The notes: generated by a model from the letters alone, not told the origin. 64,000 nt of DNA from Verrucomicrobiota bacterium (GCA_021413925.1 JAIOPL010000001.1:114016-178015), one strand, 5' to 3'; numbered from the stretch's first letter, positions 8,789 to 20,098 are shown. Numbers and translations are program-made.

Positions 8789-8880
8789 GGAAGTTTTGAT
8801 GCCGCGCTAGGCGCGTGAGCGAAGCTGTAGTGAACTACTGCGAGCGAACAGCAACACCGCGCGGCGCAAAAATCCCAGAC
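8789..8880 (+). repeat. structured dispersed repeat R8, copy 1
   Basis: This segment matches 45878-45970 over about 90 bases, strongest at the 3' end (CAGCAACAC, CGGCGC, AAAATCCCA). Its central hairpin is GTAGT-GA-ACTAC with an interrupted GC/GC extension. The other copy has a different sequence but the same pairing (GGCGTAG/CTACGCC). It lies downstream of both slyD and katG, which converge here. Confidence 0.6.
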
Positions 8881-8887
8881 ACCTCAA

Positions 8888-11176
<2,289 letters not shown>

Positions 11177-11184
11177 TCACCATA

Positions 11185-12186
11185 ATGCCGGATCTTGATC
11201 AGCTTCTCTCCTTGCCCGCCCCGGTCCTGGCATTGGCCCCGATGCAGGATGTGACCGACCTGCCGTTCTGGCGTCTGATGACACGCTATGGCGGTGCGGA
11301 TCTCTACTACACCGAGTATTTCCGCGTTACGGCAACCTCGGGCCTCGACAAGCCGATCCTGGCGTCGATCACGCAGAATCCGACCGGCCGCCCCGTCATC
11401 GCTCAGATGATTGGCAACGACATCGCAGCATTGGTTCGCACGGCCAAGGAGCTGTGCCATCATCCCATCGCGGCGATCGATCTGAACCTGGGCTGCCCCG
11501 CCCCCGTGGTCTACCGCAAGTGCGCGGGAGGGGGGCTACTGCGCGATCTTCCCCGTATCGATAAAATCCTCGGGGCTTTGAGGGACGCCATCCCGGGGAA
11601 GCTCACGGTGAAGACCCGTCTTGGCTTCGACACGGAGAAAACCCTTGAGGCACTTCTCCCTCTCTTTGCAAAACACTCCATTGATCTGGTGACCGTCCAT
11701 GGGCGGACAGTGCTCCAGATGTACAGCGGAGGGATCCGCCATGACCTGATCCAGATGGCGGCCGAATCACTTTCTTGCCCAGTCCTAGGAAATGGTAATG
11801 TCTCCACTCCTGCCGATGCCGAGACTCTCCTGAGGGAAACCAGTGCCCGCGGCCTAATGATCGGACGCGGTGCGGTCCGCAACCCTTGGCTCTTTTCGCA
11901 GATTCGGGAGCATTTTGCGGGGAATGCGATTACCTACCCGACAGGCCGCGAAGTCCTGGCCTATATTCACGATCTCTACGAGACGGTCTGTGACCCGAGC
12001 ATTCCGGATCCCAAAGGGGTTCAGAAGATAAAGAAATACGCGAACTTCATCGGCGAGGGTATCAGCCCGGAGTTCCTGCATGCGGTTCGCCGCGTCGGCA
12101 GCAAGGAGGCCTTTTTCGCGCTCTGCCGGGAGCATCTCGATCACGGGGAAGCGATGATGCTCGCGCCTGCGTCGCAAGGCTTTTAG
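11185..12186 (+). CDS. dus: tRNA-dihydrouridine synthase
   Basis: This flavin enzyme reduces uridines in the tRNA D-loop using NADPH. The 333-residue protein has the Dus TIM-barrel signature: VLALAPMQDVTDLPFWRL near residues 14-31, QMIGND, DLNLGCPAPVVYRKCAGGGLL (containing the catalytic Cys region at about residue 113), KTRLGF, LVTVHGRT and GLMIGRGAVRNPW for phosphate binding of FMN. I cannot assign it to DusA, B or C with confidence. The start at 11185 has only a weak AGGA upstream. It is divergent from katG. Confidence 0.92.
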   Translation: MPDLDQLLSLPAPVLALAPMQDVTDLPFWRLMTRYGGADLYYTEYFRVTATSGLDKPILASITQNPTGRPVIAQMIGNDIAALVRTAKELCHHPIAAIDLNLGCPAPVVYRKCAGGGLLRDLPRIDKILGALRDAIPGKLTVKTRLGFDTEKTLEALLPLFAKHSIDLVTVHGRTVLQMYSGGIRHDLIQMAAESLSCPVLGNGNVSTPADAETLLRETSARGLMIGRGAVRNPWLFSQIREHFAGNAITYPTGREVLAYIHDLYETVCDPSIPDPKGVQKIKKYANFIGEGISPEFLHAVRRVGSKEAFFALCREHLDHGEAMMLAPASQGF

Positions 12187-12349
12187 GCTGAAGACTGTTA
12201 GGCTGATAGAGGCTGAAATTACTAAATTCAAAAGATGCGAATCGGATCATCTTGGACGATGATTAAACCTCAGAAATTCACCTCCTGAGTTCCTGATGCT
12301 TTAGCAGGCAAGCAATTCCATATTTATCTCTTACACCTCTTTATCCCCA

Positions 12350-13624
12350 ATGTTCGAAATCAAACCCCGTGATAAGATAGTCGAGCGCGCCCTTCTGGTC
12401 GGCGCCCACACCGTTGGGGAATCGCGTGAGGATGCGGAGGATCTCCTGAACGAATTGGGTGAACTGGTGCGCACGCTGGGCGTGCCCATCGCGGAGAAAC
12501 AACTGGTGCAGATCCGCGAACCGCAGGCCCGTCTTTTTATTGGCTCGGGCAAGGCGGAGGAACTCTGCGAGCGTGCCCGCGAGCTCGGGTGCGACGTGAT
12601 CATCTTCGACAATGAGCTGACCCCCGCGCAGCAGCGTAACTGGGAAACCCTCTCCAAGATCACCGTGATCGATCGTCAGGAGATTATTCTCGATATTTTC
12701 GGGACGCGCGCCCAAACCCGCGAGGCGAAGATCCAGGTCGACCTCGCGCGCATGTCCTATTCCCTGCCCCGGCTCACCCGGGCCTGGAGCCACCTTGGCA
12801 AGCAGGGTGGCGGTATCGGCGCCAAGGGCGAAGGCGAAAGCCAGCTCGAGCAGGATAAACGCAAGATCCGCGGTCAGATGGATCGCCTCAAGCGCGACCT
12901 CGTGGAGGTCCGCCGCAACCGCGCCAACCAGCGCAAGGACCGCAAGCGGGCCCCTGTCCCGAATGTCGCCATCGTCGGCTATACCAACGCGGGTAAATCC
13001 TCTCTGCTCCGCCGGCTCACCGGCGCGGATGTCCTGGTCGAGGATGCCCTCTTCGCCACGCTCGACACGACCACCCGCAAGATCGATCTCCCGAACAAGC
13101 AGCCCCTACTGCTCACCGATACGGTAGGATTCATCCGGAAGCTCCCCCACCAGCTGGTCGAGTCCTTCAACGCCACGCTCGAAGAGGCTGTGATGGCGGA
13201 CTTCCTTGTCCACCTGCTCGATGCCTCCCATCCGCGCGTACTGGAGTTCTACGGCACCACAATGAAGGTGCTCCATGAACTCGGCGCCGATCACAAGAAG
13301 ACCCTCACCGTCTTCAACAAGATCGACCGGGTAGATGACCCGATCACGCGCGCGATGCTTCGCAACGCCTACCCCGAAGCCATCTTTATTTCAGTGCACT
13401 CCGGCGAAGGGCTCGATCTGCTGGTCGAGCAACTCGGGAATCTCGTTGGCGAGGGGAACAAGGAGGTCGGGTTACTCATCCCGCACAGCCGTCCCGACAT
13501 GCTGGCCAAACTCCACCGCGAGGGCATCGTGCACGAGACCGCCTACGAAGAGGAGTGCAGCCGCATCCGAGCGACGCTGCCCGAAAGGCTTTCAAATGCC
13601 CTTTCCGAATTCATTGTTTCCTGA
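12350..13624 (+). CDS. hflX: GTPase HflX
   Basis: HflX is a ribosome-associated GTPase that splits stalled or stressed 70S ribosomes. The 424-residue protein has the N-terminal nucleotide-binding domain (FIGSGKAEEL at about 63-72, IIFDNELTPAQQRNWE), the linker GGGIGAKGEGESQLE, and the GTPase domain with G1 GYTNAGKSS (210-218), G3 DTVGFIRKLP and G4 NKID. The C-terminal tail (LIPHSRPDML) is normal. The start is preceded by a C/T-rich leader with no Shine-Dalgarno sequence. It stands after a 163-base gap with no clear terminator. Confidence 0.96.
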   Translation: MFEIKPRDKIVERALLVGAHTVGESREDAEDLLNELGELVRTLGVPIAEKQLVQIREPQARLFIGSGKAEELCERARELGCDVIIFDNELTPAQQRNWETLSKITVIDRQEIILDIFGTRAQTREAKIQVDLARMSYSLPRLTRAWSHLGKQGGGIGAKGEGESQLEQDKRKIRGQMDRLKRDLVEVRRNRANQRKDRKRAPVPNVAIVGYTNAGKSSLLRRLTGADVLVEDALFATLDTTTRKIDLPNKQPLLLTDTVGFIRKLPHQLVESFNATLEEAVMADFLVHLLDASHPRVLEFYGTTMKVLHELGADHKKTLTVFNKIDRVDDPITRAMLRNAYPEAIFISVHSGEGLDLLVEQLGNLVGEGNKEVGLLIPHSRPDMLAKLHREGIVHETAYEEECSRIRATLPERLSNALSEFIVS

Positions 13625-13703
13625 GCGATCGAAAACTTCGGCATTATTGTTTCTCTTTCGAGCTTCCCCACAGCCATACATCTCATGCTAGCTTCCTGAT
13701 TCC

Positions 13704-15977
13704 ATGAGCGACGACTCCAAAGCACCTGAAGATCTTTCCACCTTGGGGATCGACCTCTCCGACATGTTCCGTCCCGCGTGGACAACCGAGACCTCCGATA
13801 GCTCGGCTCGCCTCGCGGCACAATTCGACGAGGGGGACCGCCCTCAGCGCTTCGAAGGACGCGGCGGGGATCGAGGCAGAGAGAGGGGGCCAGGACGCGA
13901 CGCCCGCAGCCCAAGACCCGACAGAGGACCACGTCCTGATCGGCCCAATCGTCCGGAAGGTCGTCGTGAGGGACCAGGAGGATCTGGAACTGGATCTGGA
14001 CAAGGTGCCGGCCAAGGCCGTGGACCCGGGGGAGCTCGTCCAAACACAGGCCCCGGCGCCAGCGGGGGAAAAAGCGCACCACGTGGCGATGGCGGCAGAG
14101 ATCGCGGTGATCGCAGGGGACCACGCGACGAGCGTGACCGCCGTCCGGAGCCGCCTCCAAAGCCTGCCCTCGAAGGATGGAAGCTCCAGCTGGTTCCAGA
14201 ATTCGCGGCCATTGAGGGCATCGCCAAGCAGATCCGTTCCCGAGTCAAGGCCTACCCCCTCTTCGAACTCGCCCGCCTGATCGTCCAGCTCTCCGATCGC
14301 TACAGCGTCAGACTGCAGGCCGAGAACGAGGAGACGCCTGAGCTCTTTCGGGCGAAGGCCGACGGTTCCGTCTGGCAAACCCGCAAGGAGGCGGCCAGTC
14401 ACCTCCTCTCCAAGCATCTTGGAAAGTTTTACCGCAAATCCTCCGTCACCTCGGAACCCCCGAAGGGAGCCTTCTCCGTGGTCGCTCAGTGCGGCATGAG
14501 CGGCGTGCTCCTCGGCCCACCGAATCATCACGAGTACATGTCGCGCCTGATCTCCCTCCATGCGGAGCGCTTCAGGAACATGCCCTTCGAGGCCTACAAA
14601 TCTCGCATCAAGATGATGCGCGACGAGGCATTGATCGAACAGTGGAAGACGGAACAGTCCACCAAGACCGTCTATATCCCAGTCACGGAAGAAGTCGCCT
14701 CACAGGCGACCGAAGAGATCTTGCCAGCATCAGAACCAGTTGCCGAGACCACTCCTGCAGCTGAAGAGCAAGCGATCGTGGAAGGCGCCGCCGAGATCGC
14801 CACGGAGACGCCAGCCGGGGAAAAGACCGAGGGGGCCGCGCCGTCCGAGGAGGTGGTGTCAGAGGCCGTCACGACGACAGAAGAACCAGCTGCCGAAGAA
14901 GCCAGCTCCGAGGAAGGGGAAACCGCACCTGCCCTTGATGGCAACCAGAGCAAGTCCGAAGAGGGCCTCACCCTGGAACAGATCACCGTCCATTTCAACG
15001 AGCACCATGCCGAGCGTGAAATCGAAGCACTCGGACGTGACATCACCCTAGGGGGTGGAGTCGCCCTTCACGGATCGACCCCTCTCCTCCGTGAGCTCCT
15101 CCTCCAGAATCTCCAGGAGATGGACCGCTTCCCGCTTGTGTTGGCCCAGGTGCTCGGAAAGGAACTGACCAACCGCAGCCTCCAACTCTTCAAGTCCCAC
15201 AAGAAGATCATCAATGTCTCGATGGCCCGCCCACGCTATCTCGACAGGGAGACCACTCCGATCGGGGAGAGTTTCAGGACCATCCTCGATTATCTGGAGG
15301 CCCATCCGAATCAGCACCGTGACAAGCAGTGGTCGGCACTCCTCGCGCTCCGCACAGAAAACTCGGAATCAGCTCCTTCAGCTCCGGTTGATACTCAGGT
15401 CGCTCCGGCAACAACAACTGCAGAAGAGGCCTCAGAAACCATTGCAGAATCAGTTGTGGTGATTGCTGAAGTCGAAGCATCGACCGAAACAACCGAGGCT
15501 CCAATCTCCTTAGAAGTTGTGCCAACAGCTGAAGTCAGGAAAGAAAGGGCTCCCGCTCCGGTTGTTGACGCAGAGACCTTGAAACGGCGTGAGCAGGCAC
15601 TGGGCGCCGATCTGCTCTGGCTCCTCCATCAGGGACATGTCATCGACTTTGCGATGGGGAATCTTCAGGCCGCCACGCGCCCTGTTCCCAAAGCTCCCCC
15701 GACCCCCCCGACCCCCAAGACTCCTAAAACTTCTTCAGCCCCCAAAGCTTCTCCGGCTTCGACCCACAAGGAAGAGACCACCACGGAAGCCGCAGACCTC
15801 ACTCTCCAGGGTGATGCCGGCGAAGTTCTCGAGGGGGGTGCGGCGACTCACTCCACAGAAGCCAAGCAGGATATTATTCACGAACCTGCGGAGCATCATG
15901 AGCCTCTAGAAATCCCGGCGGGCACGATCTTGGAAAGCTCCACTCCGGTTGATCCGGGACAGGCACTTCCTAACTGA
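13704..15977 (+). CDS. large protein with Arg-Gly-rich N-terminus and acidic linkers, unknown function
   Basis: This 757-residue protein is modular. Residues about 45-155 are very rich in Arg, Gly, Pro and Asp (RGGDRGRERGPGRD-type sequence), like RGG RNA-binding tails. Residues 155-330 form a folded basic domain (WKLQLVPEFAAIEG, FRNMPFEAYKSRIKMM). Residues 330-425 are an acidic Ala/Glu/Thr linker. Residues 425-560 form a second folded domain (LTLEQITVHFNEHHAEREIE, KSHKKIINVSMARPRY), then more low-complexity sequence. I do not recognise either domain. RNA binding or a translation role is only a guess from composition and from the position after hflX. Confidence 0.7.
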   Translation: MSDDSKAPEDLSTLGIDLSDMFRPAWTTETSDSSARLAAQFDEGDRPQRFEGRGGDRGRERGPGRDARSPRPDRGPRPDRPNRPEGRREGPGGSGTGSGQGAGQGRGPGGARPNTGPGASGGKSAPRGDGGRDRGDRRGPRDERDRRPEPPPKPALEGWKLQLVPEFAAIEGIAKQIRSRVKAYPLFELARLIVQLSDRYSVRLQAENEETPELFRAKADGSVWQTRKEAASHLLSKHLGKFYRKSSVTSEPPKGAFSVVAQCGMSGVLLGPPNHHEYMSRLISLHAERFRNMPFEAYKSRIKMMRDEALIEQWKTEQSTKTVYIPVTEEVASQATEEILPASEPVAETTPAAEEQAIVEGAAEIATETPAGEKTEGAAPSEEVVSEAVTTTEEPAAEEASSEEGETAPALDGNQSKSEEGLTLEQITVHFNEHHAEREIEALGRDITLGGGVALHGSTPLLRELLLQNLQEMDRFPLVLAQVLGKELTNRSLQLFKSHKKIINVSMARPRYLDRETTPIGESFRTILDYLEAHPNQHRDKQWSALLALRTENSESAPSAPVDTQVAPATTTAEEASETIAESVVVIAEVEASTETTEAPISLEVVPTAEVRKERAPAPVVDAETLKRREQALGADLLWLLHQGHVIDFAMGNLQAATRPVPKAPPTPPTPKTPKTSSAPKASPASTHKEETTTEAADLTLQGDAGEVLEGGAATHSTEAKQDIIHEPAEHHEPLEIPAGTILESSTPVDPGQALPN

Positions 15978-15990
15978 TCGTTTCCTGATC

Positions 15991-16749
15991 GTGGCATCGC
16001 TCTACGAGTCGCCGAAACTCCTCGGGGAGTATCTCCTGCTTCATTATGGAGGAGCGGAGGAGTTGCGCCATGAGGCGCTTCCCGTTGATCGTGCAATCAC
16101 GGATATTTCTTTTCCTGTCCGATGTGTGCGGGAACTGCTTGATCCAGAGCTGCTCCCTTCCGGTGCAAGTGCCTTCGAGGCGGGATGCTCCGTCGGGGCT
16201 TCTGCTTTCGAGCTCGCACGCTCCTGCCGCCGCGTCGATGCCAGCGACTATTCCGATTCCTTCATCAATGCCGCGAAGAAACTCCAGGCAGAAGGACGGC
16301 ATGACGGAGTGCGTCTTCTCGAGGGATCAATCACTACGCCGTTTCAGGCCATCGTCCCGCCGGAGATCGACCGGAACAGAGTTTCGTTTTCCGTGCAGGA
16401 TGCCACTGCTCATCCCCAGGCAATGGGTCCTTACGATGTAGTTCTGGCAGCCAACCTGATCTGCCGCCTTCCCGACCCCGAAGCCTTTCTTGCGCGATTG
16501 CCCTCACTCGTGAAACCAGGAGGACAACTCCTGCTCACCACTCCCTTCACCTGGCTGGAGGACTACACGCCGCGAGAGCGCTGGATCGGAGGTGTCGATG
16601 CTGATCGCCGCAGCGAGGAGGAACTCATCAAGAGGCTCTCGGGCGAGTTCAAGTTGCATCGGCGCGTCAATCTGCCATTCCTGATACGAGAGCATGAACG
16701 TAAATACCAACTCGGCATCGCCCTCGGGACCTCCTGGATCCGCCTCTAA
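15991..16749 (+). CDS. stand-alone 4-mercaptohistidine N1-methyltransferase-like protein (OvoA C-terminal domain type)
   Basis: This 252-residue SAM-dependent methyltransferase resembles the C-terminal domain of ovothiol synthase OvoA. It opens with YESPKLLGEYLLLHYG, then FEAGCSVGASAFELARSC for SAM, FSVQDATAHP, VVLAANLICRLPDP, and LTTPFTWLEDYTPRERWIGG. In OvoA this domain methylates the imidazole N of 5-thiohistidine (4-mercaptohistidine). No sulfoxide synthase domain is fused or nearby. The preferred start is GTG 15991, 13 bases after the preceding stop; an in-frame TTG at 15949 would overlap the upstream gene. Its 3' end overlaps the next methyltransferase by 56 bases. Confidence 0.8.
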   Translation: MASLYESPKLLGEYLLLHYGGAEELRHEALPVDRAITDISFPVRCVRELLDPELLPSGASAFEAGCSVGASAFELARSCRRVDASDYSDSFINAAKKLQAEGRHDGVRLLEGSITTPFQAIVPPEIDRNRVSFSVQDATAHPQAMGPYDVVLAANLICRLPDPEAFLARLPSLVKPGGQLLLTTPFTWLEDYTPRERWIGGVDADRRSEEELIKRLSGEFKLHRRVNLPFLIREHERKYQLGIALGTSWIRL

Positions 16750-17383
16750 TCCGGAATCCAAGCAAGCCGATCCCGTTCTTGATCCCGTTGATTGGGAGGC
16801 ACGCTACCAACTCGGTGACACTCCTTGGGACGAGGGATATGCGGCACCAGCCCTGACGGAATTCCTTTCCAAGCACCCGATGCAGGGAGAGATCCTCGTG
16901 CCGGGATGCGGAACTGGTCACGATGTGAGAGCCATCGCCATGCTCGGGGGAAGAGTTCTAGGCCTCGATCTCTCTGAGACCGCTCTCCGCATGGCGCGCA
17001 GTGCACCGCATGTGGCGGAAGAATCTTACGAGCAGGCTAACCTCTTTGACCTTCCGGAATCGTGGACCGGGCGCTTCGACTGGGTGGTGGAGCATACCTG
17101 CTTCTGCGCGATCCCTCCGTCACGGCGGAACGACTATCTCCAAGCCATCACCCGCGTACTGAAGCCCAACGGGTACTACTTCGGAGTTTTCTACATGAAT
17201 CCCTCAGCTCCCCAGGGACCTCCGCATGGTACGACTAGGGAAGAAATCTCTTCACTCTTTGATCCGGGCTTTGAACTGCTTGAGGAATGGACGCCTGACG
17301 AGGCTTTTGAAGGACGCGAGGGAAGAGAACTTTGCCAGCTAAGAAGAAAAGGCTTTGAGACTATTAGTCTGTTAGACTGCTAG
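16694..17383 (+). CDS. TPMT-family SAM-dependent methyltransferase
   Basis: The 229-residue protein has the thiopurine methyltransferase-like layout: WEARYQLGDTPWDEGYAAP at residues 34-52, the SAM loop LVPGCGTGHDVRA, GLDLSETAL, and VEHTCFCAIPP. Bacterial members methylate thiols, selenium or tellurium compounds. The gene overlaps the thiohistidine-methyltransferase-like gene by 56 bases, so the two are tightly co-expressed and may share a thiol or selenol substrate (inference). Its last residues (TISLLDC) are encoded inside a repeat (CTATTAGTCTGTTAGACTGC) that recurs at 17488, so the original C-terminus may have been replaced. Confidence 0.82.
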   Translation: MNVNTNSASPSGPPGSASNPESKQADPVLDPVDWEARYQLGDTPWDEGYAAPALTEFLSKHPMQGEILVPGCGTGHDVRAIAMLGGRVLGLDLSETALRMARSAPHVAEESYEQANLFDLPESWTGRFDWVVEHTCFCAIPPSRRNDYLQAITRVLKPNGYYFGVFYMNPSAPQGPPHGTTREEISSLFDPGFELLEEWTPDEAFEGREGRELCQLRRKGFETISLLDC

Positions 17384-17389
17384 ACTGTT
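17361..17389 (+). repeat. direct repeat flanking hairpin element, left copy
   Basis: CTATTAGTCTGTTAGACTGC and the following nine bases recur almost exactly at 17488-17516. The two copies bracket hairpin element R3, and the first runs through the stop codon of the TPMT-like gene. Confidence 0.65.
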
Positions 17390-17390
17390 G

Positions 17391-17484
17391 GGGATGAACC
17401 AAGCTCCTGGGGAGGAGCGCGGTAGACTAGGACATAGTCCTAGCCCGCAGGGCGCCACGGCTTCCCGGGAGGAAAGTGGCTTCA
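17391..17484 (+). repeat. structured dispersed repeat R3, copy A
   Basis: This approximately 90-base element is repeated in inverted orientation at 22725-22818 with only about six differences. Its core is a hairpin, CTAGGAC-ATA-GTCCTAG, within a GCGG/CCGC outer stem. The other copy has CTACGAC-ATA-GTCGTAG, a matched double change that preserves pairing. Confidence 0.75.
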
Positions 17485-17487
17485 ATA

Positions 17488-17518
17488 CTATTAGTCTGTT
17501 AGACTGTTAGACTGTTAG
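17488..17518 (+). repeat. direct repeat flanking hairpin element, right copy
   Basis: This copy matches 17361-17389. It lies just upstream of the four-helix-bundle gene and includes part of its leader. A related inverted sequence follows the gene at about 17882-17900. Confidence 0.65.
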
Positions 17519-17527
17519 GAGGGATTT

Positions 17528-17884
17528 ATGCGAGACCACAGAAAACTACGGGCATTCGTCCTGGCAGATGAACTCGCCATCCAGATCTATCAACTGACGC
17601 AAAAGTTCCCGAAGGAAGAGATGTATGGTCTCACGTCCCAGATGCGGAGAGCTGCGGTTTCAGTTCCGTCGAATATCGTGGAAGGATGCACCCGCGAAGG
17701 TGAAGTGGAATACCTCAGGTTCCTTGAGATATCATTCGGCTCCTTACGGGAGCTTCACTACCAGCTGAGCTTTGCACAGCGGCTCGGGTATTGTGATCCG
17801 ACCCTCTTTCTACTTTGTGACTCAAAAAGCGAGGAAACTGAAAAAGTGCTCGCCGCACTGATCCGCTCCATCCGCCGAGGCTAA
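17528..17884 (+). CDS. four helix bundle protein (23S rRNA intervening-sequence protein family)
   Basis: This 118-residue protein matches the TIGR02436-type four-helix bundle: residues 1-20 DHRKLRAFVLADELAIQIY, FPKEEMYGLTSQMRRAAVSV, PSNIVEGCTREG and YLRFLEISFGSLRELHYQL. Members occur in 23S rRNA intervening sequences, in diversity-generating retroelements (Avd) and as solitary genes in repeat-rich DNA; no enzymatic activity is established. It has a strong AGGAGG seven bases before its ATG, unlike its neighbours. It is flanked upstream and downstream by copies of a TTAGTCTGTTAGACTG-type repeat, which suggests it moved in as a cassette. Confidence 0.88.
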   Translation: MRDHRKLRAFVLADELAIQIYQLTQKFPKEEMYGLTSQMRRAAVSVPSNIVEGCTREGEVEYLRFLEISFGSLRELHYQLSFAQRLGYCDPTLFLLCDSKSEETEKVLAALIRSIRRG

Positions 17885-17929
17885 TAGTCTAACAGTCTAC
17901 AGCCTAAAAGCCTATTCCCCCTCCCCCCC

Positions 17930-20086
17930 ATGAGCGACTGCTGCCACCACGATCATTCCACGCATCAGCCGAAGCCTACCAAGCTTGGTGAGACTGCTGA
18001 GGGTTCCCTCTACACCTGCCCGATGCACCCCGAGATACTTCGGGACAAGCCGGGCGACTGTCCGAAGTGCGGCATGGCCTTGGAGCCGCTGATCCCGACC
18101 GACGATGATTCGGAGTTAAGAAGTCTGGCCCGGAGATTCTGGCTTTCGGTCATCCTTTCTCTCCCGGTTGTGATTCTGGCGATGGCCCCGATGCTGGGGA
18201 TGACTCTCTTCCATGGCTCCTTCATGTCTCTCTCAGGGCCTCTCTCCGAGTGGCTCCAGCTCCTGCTTTCGCTGCCCGTGGTGCTCTGGTGCGGTGCACC
18301 GATCTGGGCTAAGGGTTTGCGCTCATTCGGCTCGGGTCATCTGAACATGTTCTCACTGATCGTTCTGGGGACAGGGACCGCTTTTCTCTACAGCGTCGTG
18401 CTGCTACTTTTTCCAAGCCTTCTCACTCATGGCTCAGGTCTTTATTTCGAGGCCTCAGCGGTCATCATGACCCTTGTCCTGATGGGACAGTGGCTGGAGG
18501 TAAAGGGACGCTCAAAGGCCGGGATGGCCCTCAGGCAATTGCTGAACCTGACACCGCCGATCGCCCGGCTTGTTGAGGCTTCAGGCGATCGGGATGTGCC
18601 TGCCGGTTCGCTGCGTCCTCACGATCGAGTCCGCATCCTTCCCGGGGAAAAACTCCCCTCAGACGGGAAGGTGATCGAGGGATGGAGCACCATCGACGAG
18701 TCGATGCTTACCGGCGAGCCCCTGCCGGTGGAAAAATCAGTTGGCTCGATGGTCTCGGCCGGCACTCTGAACACTTCTGGAAGCTTCATCATGAACGTCA
18801 CACGGACAGGCGCTGAAACGGCCCTCTCCCGGATCATCCAACTAGTAGCCCAGGCGCAGCGGAGCCAGGCACCGATCCAACAGCTCGCCGACCGGGTGGC
18901 TGCGGTTTTTGTTCCGGTCGTTCTCTTTATCAGTATCGTCACCTTCGCGGTCTGGATGTTGCTTGGGCCTCAGCCCCGTCTCTTTGCCGCCATCACGGCC
19001 GCAGTTTCCGTGATCATGATCGCCTGCCCGTGCGCTCTTGGTCTCGCCACGCCGATGGCCCTGATGGTCGGGATCGGCAGGGCTGCTTCCCACGGCATCC
19101 TTGTCCGTTCGGCTGAGGCCCTTCAGCGTCTGGCTACGGTGAATCTCATCGCTCTCGACAAGACGGGCACCCTGACCGAGGGGAGGCCGAGTCTTGTCGC
19201 AATCCACGCCTTCGGCACCTTGGATGAACACAGATTACTGATGCTGGCAGCAGGGGCGGAACTCGGGAGCGAGCATCCTCTCGCCAGATCCATCGTGACC
19301 CATGCGAGTCAGCAGCAGATTGAGTTTCCCGAGGCCGCCTCCTTCCAGTCTTTCGCAGGCGGAGGAATCGAGGCACTTGTCGAGAAGGAGCGGATCCTAA
19401 TGGGAACGACGACATTCCTGGCTGAGCAGGGCGTCGACACGACTCCATTTGGCCCGCTGGCTTCCGATATCTCGGGCGGCTTGGTGGCCATGGCGGTTAA
19501 TGGAATGGCTGCCGGCCTCTTCATCTTTCAGGACACGATCCGTCCTTCTGCAAAAAAGCTGATTGGGGAACTCCGGGATCTCGGTGTCCGGGTCGTCATG
19601 CTCACGGGAGATCGGGCAAGCACGGCCGCAGCGGTGGCCAAGGAACTCGGCATTCCCGAGTACAGGGCAGGCCTCTCGCCGGAGGCCAAGGCCCGTGAGT
19701 TTGCACAATGGAAAGCCCAGGGCTATCGCACCGCCATGGCCGGAGACGGTATCAACGACTCCCCCTCACTGGCTCTTGCCGATGCCTCGATTGCCATGGG
19801 TGCCGGATCAGACATCGCTAAGGAGACGGCAGGGATCATCCTGCTGCGACCCTCGCTCGAGGGGATTGTCTCCTCGATTCAACTCAGCCGAGCAATCCTC
19901 AAAATCATCCGTGAGAACCTCATCTTCGCCTTCGCCTACAACATCCTAGGCATCCCAATCGCGGCAGGAGCGCTCTACCCCTTCTTCGGCATCCTGCTAA
20001 GCCCGATGATCGCCGCCGCCGCCATGAGCCTCAGCTCCGTCTCGGTGATCGCGAATTCACTGAGATTGCGATCCATTAAAATCTGA
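17930..20086 (+). CDS. copA: copper-translocating P-type ATPase (P1B)
   Basis: The 718-residue pump should export copper across the inner membrane at the expense of ATP. The N-terminus is Cys/His-rich ([10 protein letters not shown]) followed by a heavy-metal-binding CPMHPEI...[11 protein letters not shown] module in place of the usual HMA domain. The transport motif is [10 protein letters not shown] (Cys366-Pro-Cys368), the phosphorylation site DKTGTLTEG (Asp410), and the hinge is [11 protein letters not shown]. The tail ends [20 protein letters not shown] with the conserved final-helix MxxSS. A truncated second copy of this 3' end lies at 22284-22364. No copper regulator or chaperone is adjacent. 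Confidence 0.95.
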   Translation: MSDCCHHDHSTHQPKPTKLGETAEGSLYTCPMHPEILRDKPGDCPKCGMALEPLIPTDDDSELRSLARRFWLSVILSLPVVILAMAPMLGMTLFHGSFMSLSGPLSEWLQLLLSLPVVLWCGAPIWAKGLRSFGSGHLNMFSLIVLGTGTAFLYSVVLLLFPSLLTHGSGLYFEASAVIMTLVLMGQWLEVKGRSKAGMALRQLLNLTPPIARLVEASGDRDVPAGSLRPHDRVRILPGEKLPSDGKVIEGWSTIDESMLTGEPLPVEKSVGSMVSAGTLNTSGSFIMNVTRTGAETALSRIIQLVAQAQRSQAPIQQLADRVAAVFVPVVLFISIVTFAVWMLLGPQPRLFAAITAAVSVIMIACPCALGLATPMALMVGIGRAASHGILVRSAEALQRLATVNLIALDKTGTLTEGRPSLVAIHAFGTLDEHRLLMLAAGAELGSEHPLARSIVTHASQQQIEFPEAASFQSFAGGGIEALVEKERILMGTTTFLAEQGVDTTPFGPLASDISGGLVAMAVNGMAAGLFIFQDTIRPSAKKLIGELRDLGVRVVMLTGDRASTAAAVAKELGIPEYRAGLSPEAKAREFAQWKAQGYRTAMAGDGINDSPSLALADASIAMGAGSDIAKETAGIILLRPSLEGIVSSIQLSRAILKIIRENLIFAFAYNILGIPIAAGALYPFFGILLSPMIAAAAMSLSSVSVIANSLRLRSIKI
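20005..20062 (+). repeat. direct repeat within copA 3' end, left copy
   Basis: About 55 bases beginning GATGATCGCCGCCGCC are repeated in the same orientation at 22286-22340, differing mainly by one extra GCC codon and one substitution. The two copies bracket 2.2 kb that hold the AbrB/PIN pair, gene remnants and the NagD-like gene. Confidence 0.7.
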
Positions 20087-20098
20087 CCGATCTGGATT

